64,000 bases of DNA from Halomonas getboli. Lineage in GTDB: Bacteria > Pseudomonadota > Gammaproteobacteria > Pseudomonadales > Halomonadaceae. Positions 36,932 to 44,236 of the stretch are shown piece by piece (positions within the stretch are counted from its first letter, which is position 1; each line of letters starts with the position of its first letter). The notes beneath the pieces were generated by a model. That model was not told the origin of the DNA. It saw nothing but the letters and a program-made list of their open reading frames with translations, and made no database searches. A program made the translations under genes and the position numbers. Location: contig NZ_JALMEW010000004.1 of the NCBI RefSeq assembly GCF_023094245.1, forward strand, positions 310,001 through 374,000, written 5' to 3'.

Positions 36932-39709
36932 TCAGTACGCCGGAGGCTCGGCCAGGGTGGCCTCGGTGAACACCAGCAGACCCAGTTCCGGGCGATAGCC
37001 GTGGATCTCCTTGACGTCCAGGGCCTGCAGGAAATGCAGGATCTCCTCGCTGACCACCTGCCCCGGCACCAGCACCGGAAAGCCCGGCGGATAGGGGATC
37101 ACGAAGCTGGCCGAGACCACGTCCCGCCCCGCGCGCATCTGGGCCTGAAGCTCGCCGTTGACGAAGCTCAGGTACTCGGTGTTCTCCTCGTCGTAGCTCA
37201 GGAAGTAGGCGCTGCGGATGTCGCCTTCCTGGGTCTCGGCGCCGCGCCGGAAGCCGTCGTGGAAGCGGCTGAAATCCGGCAGCGGCGGCAGCTCCTGGGT
37301 CAGGGAGTGAACGCGGCGCTCGATGATCTTGCGCTCGGGACGACTGCTCTCTTCCCAGCGGTATTCGAGTTCCCTGGCGATCTTCATTAGCACGTCGAGC
37401 AGGTAGGCGATGGCCCCCCGGGAGGTGCCGATGTTGGTCATGAACAGCACGGTGTTGCGCGAGGTCTTGTTGATCTGGATACCGTACTTGTTCATCAGGT
37501 ACTCGTTCTTGAAGGCATCGCCGTCGACCCCGGTGGCGCCGATGGCGATGGTGACCCGGGTGGGGTCGACCACGAACTCGTCGCGGGCCCAGGCCTCCTC
37601 CATCTGGTTCCAGCCGGTGACCGGGTCGTAGTAAGACTCGACCCCCGACTCCCGGTAGGCGGCGGGCACCATGTCGCTGTTCTTGAGCACCCGGAAATAT
37701 TTCTGCAGCAGCGGCTGGGTATAGAGTTGCTCGCGCAGCGACAGCGCCGTCTCGACCTGGGCGTGCACCAGCTCAAAGCCCTCCATCTCCGCCTGCATCC
37801 GGCCCACGTCCAGCGAGGCCACGATCTGGTAGTTGGGCGAGGTCGAGGTGTGGGTCATGTAGGCCTCGTGGAACGGCGCCTCGACCTTCTGGCGGAAGTC
37901 CTGGTCCCAGACATGGATCATCGACCCCTGACGCAGCGAGGTCAGGGTCTTGTGGGTCGAGTGGGTGGCGTAGGTGCGGATGCGCACGAGGTCGGGGTCG
38001 GGCATCAGCGGCCGGTCGAGCCAGGTGGCGTCGTCCTCGGGATCGAGGGCGTCGAACTCGGCCTTCCAGGCCGCATACTCTTCCCGATAGGCCTCGCTGC
38101 GATAGCGGTCGCGCAGCGTACGCGCCGCGTGCATGGCGGTGCGCGGGCGATAGGTGGGGTTGAAGGAGGCAAAGGCGAACCAGGCCTCGTCCCACAGGAA
38201 CACCAGGTCCGGCTTGATCGCCAGGCACTCCTCCATCACCCGCCGCACGTTGTAGACCACGCCGTCGAAGGTGCAGTTGGTCAGCAACAGCATCTTCACC
38301 TTGTCGAGGGTCCCGGCCCGCTTGTGTTCGAGCAGGGTCTTCTTGATCTCGTTCAGCGGCACCGCCCCGTACATCGAGTAGTCGTGGAGCGGATAGGAAT
38401 CCAGGTAGCTGACGTGGGCACCGGCCAGCACCATGCCGTAGTGGTGGGACTTGTGACAGTCGCGATCGACTAGCACGATGTCGCGGGGCTTGATCAGCGC
38501 CTGGACCACGATCTTGTTGGCCGTGGAGGTGCCGTTGGTGACGAAGAAGCTCTGCCGCGCGCCGAAGGCCCGGGCGGCATACTCTTGGGCCTTCTTGATC
38601 GGCCCGTAGGGCTGCAGCAGGGAATCCAGACCGCCCGAGGTCGCCGAGGTTTCGGCCAGGAAGATATTGATGCCGTAGAAGTCGATCATGTGTCCCGCCC
38701 AGTGCGAGCGGGTCACCGATTTGCCGCGCGAGATCGGCATGGCATGGAAGACGCCGGTGGGCTTCTTGCTGTACTCGCGCAGGGCGTCGAAGAAGGGCGT
38801 GCGATAGCGGTCGTCGATGGCGCGCAGGATGGTGTGGTGTTGCTCGATATAGTCGGTCTCGCGATAGAAGATCCGCTTGAAGAAGCGCAGGTCGCGGCTC
38901 GCCGTGGCCTCCACGTCGCCGCTGGTAACCAGGAACTGGTCCACCTCGGGGCGCAGCTCGTTGATCATCGAGCTGAGCAGGATGCTGCGCTCCGCCTCCG
39001 AATGGGTCTCCAGCGACTGCTCGGACAGCCCCTCGAGGTAGCCGCGCAGGGCGCTGAGGTTGTACTTCGACTTGAAGGGGAAATCGAAACGGATCAGGCA
39101 GGCCTGGATGTTGGGATTGACCAGTACCGCGATCAGGGCGTCCTCGAAGCTGCGGGCGGTGACCACGTCGTAGACGAATCGGTCCTCGGGGCGGCGCAGG
39201 TTGTGGAAGGCCTCGCGGACCACCTCTTCTTCCTGTGGCGAGCAGTTGTCGACGATCAGCAGCTCGAAATAGGGCTGGGCCGAGCTGTTGGAGGCCGGGT
39301 GGCCGCGTCGCAGCTGGTTGAGGGCGTCCAGGGTCTCCAGGTCCTCGGCGTCGGCATCGGTCTCGCTCAGGTCGACGTGGCGACGCCGGTAGGACTCGCT
39401 GATCAGCGCGCGCACCAGACGCTTGACCACCTTCTCGAGCAGCACGTACTCCTCGCGGTCGAACAGCGCCCATATGTGCCGGAAGTCCTCCTTGGAGGGA
39501 AAGGCATGGTAGTCCTCGATGATCTCCAGGCGGGTGAGCTTGACGTCGATCGCCTTGATCAACTGGCGCTCGCCACCTTCGTCCTTGAGGCGCACCAGAT
39601 GACCGAGATCGCGCTTTAGCGCGTTCCAGGTATCGGCGCGCAGCTGGGAAATCTTGTGGTAAAAGCCCAACGCGGTATATGACGTTTCGGTATGGCTGCT
39701 CTCGTGCAT
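36932..39709 (-). CDS. Large Orn/Lys/Arg-type PLP decarboxylase
   Basis: A 925-residue fold-type I decarboxylase. The PLP lysine is Lys587 (THSTHKTLTSLRQGS). The core begins near residue 350 (KSVTRSHWAGHMIDFYG; NGTSTANKIVVQALI; FLWDEAWFAF) and ends with the usual small C-terminal domain. An N-terminal extension of about 300 residues includes a receiver-like wing domain (LLIVDNCSPQEEEVVREAF). Classical lysine, ornithine and arginine decarboxylases have 710-760 residues, so this is the long form. The start at 39709 has GAGGGG upstream; a GTG ten codons earlier is less likely. The substrate is a basic amino acid; diaminobutyrate, arginine and ornithine are all possible. It lies upstream of doeC in the doe cluster, unusual for the pathway. 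Confidence 0.88.
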   Translation of the reverse strand: MHESSHTETSYTALGFYHKISQLRADTWNALKRDLGHLVRLKDEGGERQLIKAIDVKLTRLEIIEDYHAFPSKEDFRHIWALFDREEYVLLEKVVKRLVRALISESYRRRHVDLSETDADAEDLETLDALNQLRRGHPASNSSAQPYFELLIVDNCSPQEEEVVREAFHNLRRPEDRFVYDVVTARSFEDALIAVLVNPNIQACLIRFDFPFKSKYNLSALRGYLEGLSEQSLETHSEAERSILLSSMINELRPEVDQFLVTSGDVEATASRDLRFFKRIFYRETDYIEQHHTILRAIDDRYRTPFFDALREYSKKPTGVFHAMPISRGKSVTRSHWAGHMIDFYGINIFLAETSATSGGLDSLLQPYGPIKKAQEYAARAFGARQSFFVTNGTSTANKIVVQALIKPRDIVLVDRDCHKSHHYGMVLAGAHVSYLDSYPLHDYSMYGAVPLNEIKKTLLEHKRAGTLDKVKMLLLTNCTFDGVVYNVRRVMEECLAIKPDLVFLWDEAWFAFASFNPTYRPRTAMHAARTLRDRYRSEAYREEYAAWKAEFDALDPEDDATWLDRPLMPDPDLVRIRTYATHSTHKTLTSLRQGSMIHVWDQDFRQKVEAPFHEAYMTHTSTSPNYQIVASLDVGRMQAEMEGFELVHAQVETALSLREQLYTQPLLQKYFRVLKNSDMVPAAYRESGVESYYDPVTGWNQMEEAWARDEFVVDPTRVTIAIGATGVDGDAFKNEYLMNKYGIQINKTSRNTVLFMTNIGTSRGAIAYLLDVLMKIARELEYRWEESSRPERKIIERRVHSLTQELPPLPDFSRFHDGFRRGAETQEGDIRSAYFLSYDEENTEYLSFVNGELQAQMRAGRDVVSASFVIPYPPGFPVLVPGQVVSEEILHFLQALDVKEIHGYRPELGLLVFTEATLAEPPAY

Positions 39710-39745
39710 GGCGGTCCCCTCATGGCTCTTGTTCTGCACCCGTTC

Positions 39746-39888
39746 AGAGGGTGTTTACAAACTACTACGCTCGGCCATACGGCGTTGAAATCAGCCTCAA
39801 AATGCTCATTTACCAGCTCGTAAACTCCGCTTTTTCGGATGATTTCGCCTTGTCTTGCCGTCGCTCGTGACTTTTGTAAACACCCTCT
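39746..39888 (-). repeat. Structured intergenic repeat, family 2, copy C
   Basis: Lies between the C45 gene and the decarboxylase gene. Outer arms AGAGGGTGTTTACAAA and TTTGTAAACACCCTCT pair perfectly. On the minus strand the blocks are CGAGCGACGGC, AAGACAAGGCGAAAT, GCGGAGTTTACG, GTAAATGAGCAT, CGCCGTATGG and CCGAGCG. Inner arms are GAAATCATCC and GGCTGATTTC with one mismatch. Its end overlaps the stop codon of the C45 gene. Confidence 0.8.
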
Positions 39889-40940
39889 CAGCCCGTATAG
39901 AGCCCCCGCGCCCCGTAGCGCACGGTGATGCGCTCCTCGGGAAAGTCGTCGAAGCCCAGTTCAAGGGCGAGCCCCGGCCAACGGAAGCTGGCTCGCCCCT
40001 CGGCCGGACGATAAACGGCGGTGTAGATGGTCCCCAGGCCACGGCCGTAATCGTGACGGAACAGCGGCGGCGCCGCGAAGGCAGACACGAAACGCGCCTC
40101 GCTGGTGCTCTCGTCGTCCACCAGGATCGATAGCTGGCGTTCGCGGATCAGCGTTTCCGACGCCAGGGCATGGGCATACCACTCGATCTTCTTCTGGTGA
40201 TTGGTGGCCACCGGCACGCGGCGGATGCTGGCCCGGCGATCGGGCGCAATCATCGCCGTCACGTAACGGCCGGCCCGGTCGGCAACCGTGATGTTATAGG
40301 CCATGTGCGTGGGGACCCGGGCCAATACCTCGGAAGCCTGATGCACGTCGTCACAGGTCTCCAGCACGTAGCGCAGTATGATCGGCGCGCCGAAGCCGTC
40401 GCCCACCGCCTTGCGTCCGCCGAACGCCAGGGAGACCGTCAGCCCGGCGTCGTTCATGCCGTCGAGCACGCCCCACAGGCAATCGGACATGGCGATGACC
40501 CGGCGCTGGTTCCAGCGGCTGTAGAGGATGGTGCCCTCGCACAGCTCCGGCGGGTAGTCGTAGTTGCGGGCCAGCACCGTCGCGGACGGCCGGGCCAGCA
40601 CTGCCTGGGAACAGCCGGTGATATAGGCCGGCGGACGATACAGGCTCAGCAAGCGAGCGCTGAGATCGCCTCCCCCGGCCAGCTCGCACAGGCTCCGATA
40701 GGTGCCCACCAGCTCGGGCATGTGGCGTCGCAGGGCGTTAAAGCAGGCCAGGTAGGCGGGCCGTTCGCGTTCGCCCTCGCTCAGATACCACTGCTCGTAG
40801 GCCGGCCAGTGGTAGTCGAACAGCGACTGCCACTTGGGACCCGGTGCCTCCTCCCGTACGGTGCGAAAGTCCAGCATCTTGTCCGGCCCGCCCCAGGGCG
40901 TCCTGCCCGGTGGCGGGCCGGGGTGGTGTCTCCCGCTCAT
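39888..40940 (-). CDS. C45-family Ntn-hydrolase (penicillin acyltransferase-type)
   Basis: A 350-residue protein of the acyl-CoA:6-APA acyltransferase/C45 family, which self-cleaves before a Cys to expose an N-terminal nucleophile. The predicted nucleophile is Cys110 in YITGCSQAV, followed by RNYDYP (126-128), a pair of segments typical of the group. It would hydrolyse or transfer an acyl group from an amide. The start at 40940 lies in an ATGA overlap with the ATP-grasp stop, so the two are translationally coupled; the alternative 40877 has no better ribosome-binding site. No signal peptide, so it is cytoplasmic. It may undo or edit the amide made by its neighbour. Substrate unknown. Confidence 0.85.
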   Translation of the reverse strand: MSGRHHPGPPPGRTPWGGPDKMLDFRTVREEAPGPKWQSLFDYHWPAYEQWYLSEGERERPAYLACFNALRRHMPELVGTYRSLCELAGGGDLSARLLSLYRPPAYITGCSQAVLARPSATVLARNYDYPPELCEGTILYSRWNQRRVIAMSDCLWGVLDGMNDAGLTVSLAFGGRKAVGDGFGAPIILRYVLETCDDVHQASEVLARVPTHMAYNITVADRAGRYVTAMIAPDRRASIRRVPVATNHQKKIEWYAHALASETLIRERQLSILVDDESTSEARFVSAFAAPPLFRHDYGRGLGTIYTAVYRPAEGRASFRWPGLALELGFDDFPEERITVRYGARGLYTG

Positions 40941-42556
40941 AGGATCTTGAAGTTGCCGCCGCCGATGGCATGGCTGACGGCGATCTCTTCCACCACCGGG
41001 TCCTGGAGGGGCTGGCCGGCGAACTGGCCGCGAATGCCCTCGATCCACGCCTTGGCCCGCTCGGTGAGCTGGAAGTCGTCGTCCATCAGCCGCCCGCGGG
41101 TGATCAGAATGCCGAGATCCGCGCCCTCATAGCGGAAGTCTCCCTCGCCGCTGATGCGCAGGAAGAAGGCCTCGCGTTCGTTCTCGGCGGCGTGGGGATG
41201 GGAGTCGTAGTGGTCGTAGGCGATACTGCCGTCCGACTCCATTCGCCACACCCCGGAGGCCGGTGCCGCCGTGAGCAGGTCGACGCTCTCCTCGGTGTGC
41301 TTGATCACCAGCTGGCTCCAGCTGTCGATGCTGTCGGGATGCGACCAGCGCTCGTTGATCTCGGCGATGTCGAGATCGAAATCCTGGTCGGAAAACTCCA
41401 GCAGGTGAAACAGGAACAAGGGGATATCGGAGTGGGCGAAGGCCGCCACGTTGGTCAGCGAGCTGGCCCCGGTGACCCGCGGGTTGAGCTCGCCGAGATA
41501 GACGTCGCCGCCGTCCATGTCGATCAGAAAGTCGAGCTCGAAGTAGCCCCGGTAGCCCTCCTCGCGCAGCGCCTCGCCGAACTTGAAGGTGTACTCCCGG
41601 GCCTTGTCGCGCACCGTCTGGCTGAAGGCCCCGGCGAACATCTCGTTGCCGCACCAGCCGCCCTTGTAGGGCGTCAGCGACTTGAAGCCGACGAGCTCGG
41701 TCATCAGCGGGCCGACCACGGTCCCGCTGCGGGTGGCACAGGCCTCGATGGCCGAGCCTCGGCAGTTGATGCGCTTCATGATCTTGACCTCGGGCTCGGC
41801 CTCGATCTCCTCGGCGACCTTGTAGTAGTCGTCCTCGCTGGCGATGAAGAAGGTGGTATGCCCGGAGTCGCCGTAGGCGGTCTGCACCACCAGGTCGGTG
41901 CCGAGCTCGCGGCTGACGTCGAGCAGTTCCTGGTAGCTACCCACCTTGGCCAGCACGTTGGGCACGCTGGGCACGCCGGCCTTGTTGCCGATGCGCACGG
42001 TCTCGATCTTGTTGTCCATGCGCGAGCGCAGCGCCGCCGGCGGGAAGGCGACCTTGAGCCCCAGCTGGTCGCAAATCTCCTCGGTGTGCTCGTCGAACAT
42101 CAGGAAGGTGGCGATGCCGCCGTCGTCGCCCTGGGCGCGGGACTGGATGAAATCGATCACCTCCTTGTGCTCCAGGAGGTAGTTGTTGATGTCCTCGATG
42201 CCCTCGAAGTCGCGGGGGAACTTCTCCCGGGGCACGAAGACGTTGCGCTGGCGCCGGTCGAAGCAGTCGATGTAGTTGATGTGGCGGAAGTTGCCGACCC
42301 AGTCGCCGATTCCCAGCAGGTTGAAGTTGGTCGCCGAGATGAAATAGATCGGCCGCTTGTTGTTGAGAAAATGACGACGGACATCGGCAATGCTTGTTAT
42401 TTTGCTGCTCATCGTGGTCGCTCCCTGAGGGTCTTCGGAAGCCCCGCGTCCCGCCGCGGCAGGGGCGGAACGCTCGGGCTGGTCGCCGCCGGCGTCACCG
42501 GCGGCCGCGGACGAATGGAACAGGCGACGCAGGCCATCGAGGATTCGGGCGAACAT
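40937..42556 (-). CDS. ATP-grasp carboxylate-amine ligase-like protein
   Basis: A 539-residue enzyme. The ATP-grasp fold covers about 190-400: TVRIGNKAGVPSVPNVLAKV, LVVQTAYGDSGHTTFF (ATP loop), KIMKRINCRGSAIEA, and metal ligands in YFELDFLIDMDGGDVYLGELNPRVTGASSL cut around the Glu and Asn. Such enzymes join a carboxylate to an amine through an acyl phosphate; homologues are often loosely called biotin carboxylase, but no BCCP lies near it. The start at 42556 has GAGGAG six bases upstream and gives a 48-residue low-complexity extension; the ATG at 42412 (MSSKITS) is the family-like alternative. Coupled to the C45 gene and 38 bases after the amidohydrolase gene. Confidence 0.82.
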   Translation of the reverse strand: MFARILDGLRRLFHSSAAAGDAGGDQPERSAPAAAGRGASEDPQGATTMSSKITSIADVRRHFLNNKRPIYFISATNFNLLGIGDWVGNFRHINYIDCFDRRQRNVFVPREKFPRDFEGIEDINNYLLEHKEVIDFIQSRAQGDDGGIATFLMFDEHTEEICDQLGLKVAFPPAALRSRMDNKIETVRIGNKAGVPSVPNVLAKVGSYQELLDVSRELGTDLVVQTAYGDSGHTTFFIASEDDYYKVAEEIEAEPEVKIMKRINCRGSAIEACATRSGTVVGPLMTELVGFKSLTPYKGGWCGNEMFAGAFSQTVRDKAREYTFKFGEALREEGYRGYFELDFLIDMDGGDVYLGELNPRVTGASSLTNVAAFAHSDIPLFLFHLLEFSDQDFDLDIAEINERWSHPDSIDSWSQLVIKHTEESVDLLTAAPASGVWRMESDGSIAYDHYDSHPHAAENEREAFFLRISGEGDFRYEGADLGILITRGRLMDDDFQLTERAKAWIEGIRGQFAGQPLQDPVVEEIAVSHAIGGGNFKIL

Positions 42557-42566
42557 GGGGGCTCCT

Positions 42567-42580
42567 CAATTCCGGAATTG
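42567..42580. promoter_or_regulatory. Palindrome before the ATP-grasp gene
   Basis: CAATTCCGGAATTG is a 14-bp perfect palindrome between the amidohydrolase stop and the ATP-grasp ribosome-binding site, 11 bases before the start. It may be a regulator site or a small hairpin affecting translation of the ligase. Confidence 0.45.
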
Positions 42581-42594
42581 TTCCTGCGAGACGG

Positions 42595-43464
42595 TCAGTA
42601 CTCCTCAATATTAGTTCGTTGTGGCTTTTCGAGTGGCCCCAGGGTATCCAGGAAGGGCGAGGAGCCGCTCTCGTGGCGATACAGCGTGAAGTCGACGCGC
42701 CGGTCCCGGAAGCTCTTGAGCGGCTGCCCCAGGCCGCGCAGGCCAGTCTCGCGCTCGCGACGCACGCGGCTCAGATCGACCTCCACGGGCATGATCTCCT
42801 CGCCGGTGCCGGCCTGGTGGATGACGTCGCCGGACGGCCCGACCACGATGGAACGCCCGTTGCCGATGGCCCCGGCCCCGTTGATGTCAAAGAAGTAGCA
42901 CTGGTTGACCGCGGCATTGGTCCGAGCGATCGACAGCTCGATGTCGCGGTCGATGGTATCGGTCATGGTCGGATGCAGGATCACCTCGGCGCCCATCGCC
43001 GCCAGGGTGCGGGTGGTCTCGGGGAACCACATGTCGTAGCAGATCGACACGCCGAAGCGCCCCACCTGCGGCACGTCGAAGACGACGAACTCCTCGCCGC
43101 TCTCGACGCCGGCCTCGTAGGGACGGAACGGAAACATCTTGCGGTAGCGCGACACGACCTCGCCCCGAGGGTTGATCACCGACAGGGTGTTATAGATGGC
43201 GTCACCGGCCTGCTCGAACATCGAGCCCGGAATCAGCCAGATGCGGTGTTTCTCGGCCAGGTGGCAGAACACCGCCTCGGCATGGCTGGGCAGCGGCTGG
43301 GCGTGATGCGGCGAGGCGCCCATCGGCATCAGCTCGCTGAACATCACCATCTGCACCTGGGGAAAGCGGCCCATCAGCACCTCGATGCGATGGCGCATGG
43401 CGTCGGTATTGTCGCCGTGATGCAGGGCGTGCATCTGGACACCGGCAATCGTGAAGTAGGACAT
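42595..43464 (-). CDS. Carbon-nitrogen hydrolase (nitrilase superfamily)
   Basis: A 289-residue amidase with the full catalytic triad: Glu44 (FSELMPMG), Lys109 (RYRKMFPFRPYE) and Cys142 (SICYDMWFPET). The length is normal. The superfamily includes N-carbamoylputrescine and other omega-amide hydrolases; the substrate cannot be assigned. It follows doeX by 169 bases on the same strand and begins the four-gene insertion in the doe locus. The start has a usable MSYFTIAGVQM N-terminus typical of the family. Confidence 0.88.
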   Translation of the reverse strand: MSYFTIAGVQMHALHHGDNTDAMRHRIEVLMGRFPQVQMVMFSELMPMGASPHHAQPLPSHAEAVFCHLAEKHRIWLIPGSMFEQAGDAIYNTLSVINPRGEVVSRYRKMFPFRPYEAGVESGEEFVVFDVPQVGRFGVSICYDMWFPETTRTLAAMGAEVILHPTMTDTIDRDIELSIARTNAAVNQCYFFDINGAGAIGNGRSIVVGPSGDVIHQAGTGEEIMPVEVDLSRVRRERETGLRGLGQPLKSFRDRRVDFTLYRHESGSSPFLDTLGPLEKPQRTNIEEY

Positions 43465-43633
43465 GTCATACCCTCTGCGTCAGGCGATCTCGAATCACTG
43501 CAGGCGGCCGGCGCCACGCATCGTGCTACGCCGGAGGGATCGCCCGGCGTGGGGGAAACCCCACCGCTCCTCTAGCTTATGCCACGTGCGGCGGGGCGAA
43601 TCAACGCAGCAGGAACGACGCCGCCTGCCGTCT

Positions 43634-44113
43634 TCAGTCGGACACGAAGTCGCCGACGGCAAATCCGCTGTCGGGCCGCTTGACGCGCTTGGTGACGATG
43701 TAGGTGAAATAGCGCTCGATGCCGACGTCGGACATCAGCCAGGCGTCGATCAGGCGTTGGTAGGCATCGATGGAAGCGGCCTCGAACTTGACCAGGTAAT
43801 CGACGCCCCCGCCCACGGCCACGCACTCGGTGGCCTCCGGGGTGTCGCGGACCAGGGCCTCGAAGCGGGCGAAGCTCTCGGCGTTGTGGGTCTTGAGCTC
43901 GATCTGCACCCAGACCGGCGTGCGGGGCTTGAACACGGCCGGGTTGATCCGTGCCCCGTAGCCCTCGATGACGCCGGCCTTCTCGAGCCGCCGCACCCGC
44001 TCCCAGCAGGGACTGACCGAGAGGTTGATCGCCTCGGCCAGCTTCGACTTGGTGATGCGCCCGTCGCGGGACAGGATCTCGAGGATCTTGAGGTCGTAAC
44101 GATCGAGCTTCAT
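43634..44113 (-). CDS. doeX: Lrp/AsnC-family regulator of ectoine degradation
   Basis: A 159-residue regulator. Residues 1-60 form the helix-turn-helix (LDRYDLKILEILSRDGRITKSKLAEAINLSVSPCWERVRRLEKAGVIEGY cut at DG). Residues 68-150 form a RAM effector domain (VWVQIELKTHNAESFARFEALV). The start is placed at 44113 (MKLDRYD), which gives a normal Lrp N-terminus. The alternative start at 44149 would take its first residues from the family 2 repeat D. The position between doeB and the rest of the locus matches DoeX of Halomonas elongata. Confidence 0.9.
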   Translation of the reverse strand: MKLDRYDLKILEILSRDGRITKSKLAEAINLSVSPCWERVRRLEKAGVIEGYGARINPAVFKPRTPVWVQIELKTHNAESFARFEALVRDTPEATECVAVGGGVDYLVKFEAASIDAYQRLIDAWLMSDVGIERYFTYIVTKRVKRPDSGFAVGDFVSD

Positions 44114-44139
44114 GTCAGACCACCATCCCAGCTGATTGC

Positions 44140-44236
44140 GCTCGGCCATGCCGCGTTGAACAGCGTCTCAAGATGCTCATTTCCCCCTCGTAAACTCCGC
44201 GCTTTCGGCGCTGTTCGCCTTGCCTGGCCGTCGCTC
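44140..44236 (-). repeat. Structured intergenic repeat, family 2, copy D
   Basis: Fills the gap between doeB and doeX. On the minus strand the blocks are GAGCGACGG, CCAGGCAAGGCGAAC, GCGGAGTTTACG, AAATGAGCAT, GCGTTCAAC-complement arms and GGCCGAGCGC. Inner arms GAACAGCGCC and GACGCTGTTC pair with one mismatch. One end supplies the doeB stop codon and the other reaches the doeX leader. Confidence 0.75.

Noticed and set aside
39710..39739. GTG start of the decarboxylase at 39739
   Set aside because: The ATG at 39709 is preceded by GAGGGG at the right distance; the GTG has no such site.
42412..42556. ATP-grasp protein as biotin carboxylase
   Set aside because: No BCCP domain or acetyl-CoA carboxylase partner is near, and the neighbours suggest amide chemistry.
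44114..44149. Upstream start for doeX at 44149
   Set aside because: The extra residues come from the family 2 repeat, and the start at 44113 gives the normal Lrp N-terminus.
27838..44236. Insertion sequences
   Set aside because: The repeats have no transposase frame and no clear target duplications; they are treated as non-coding repeats.
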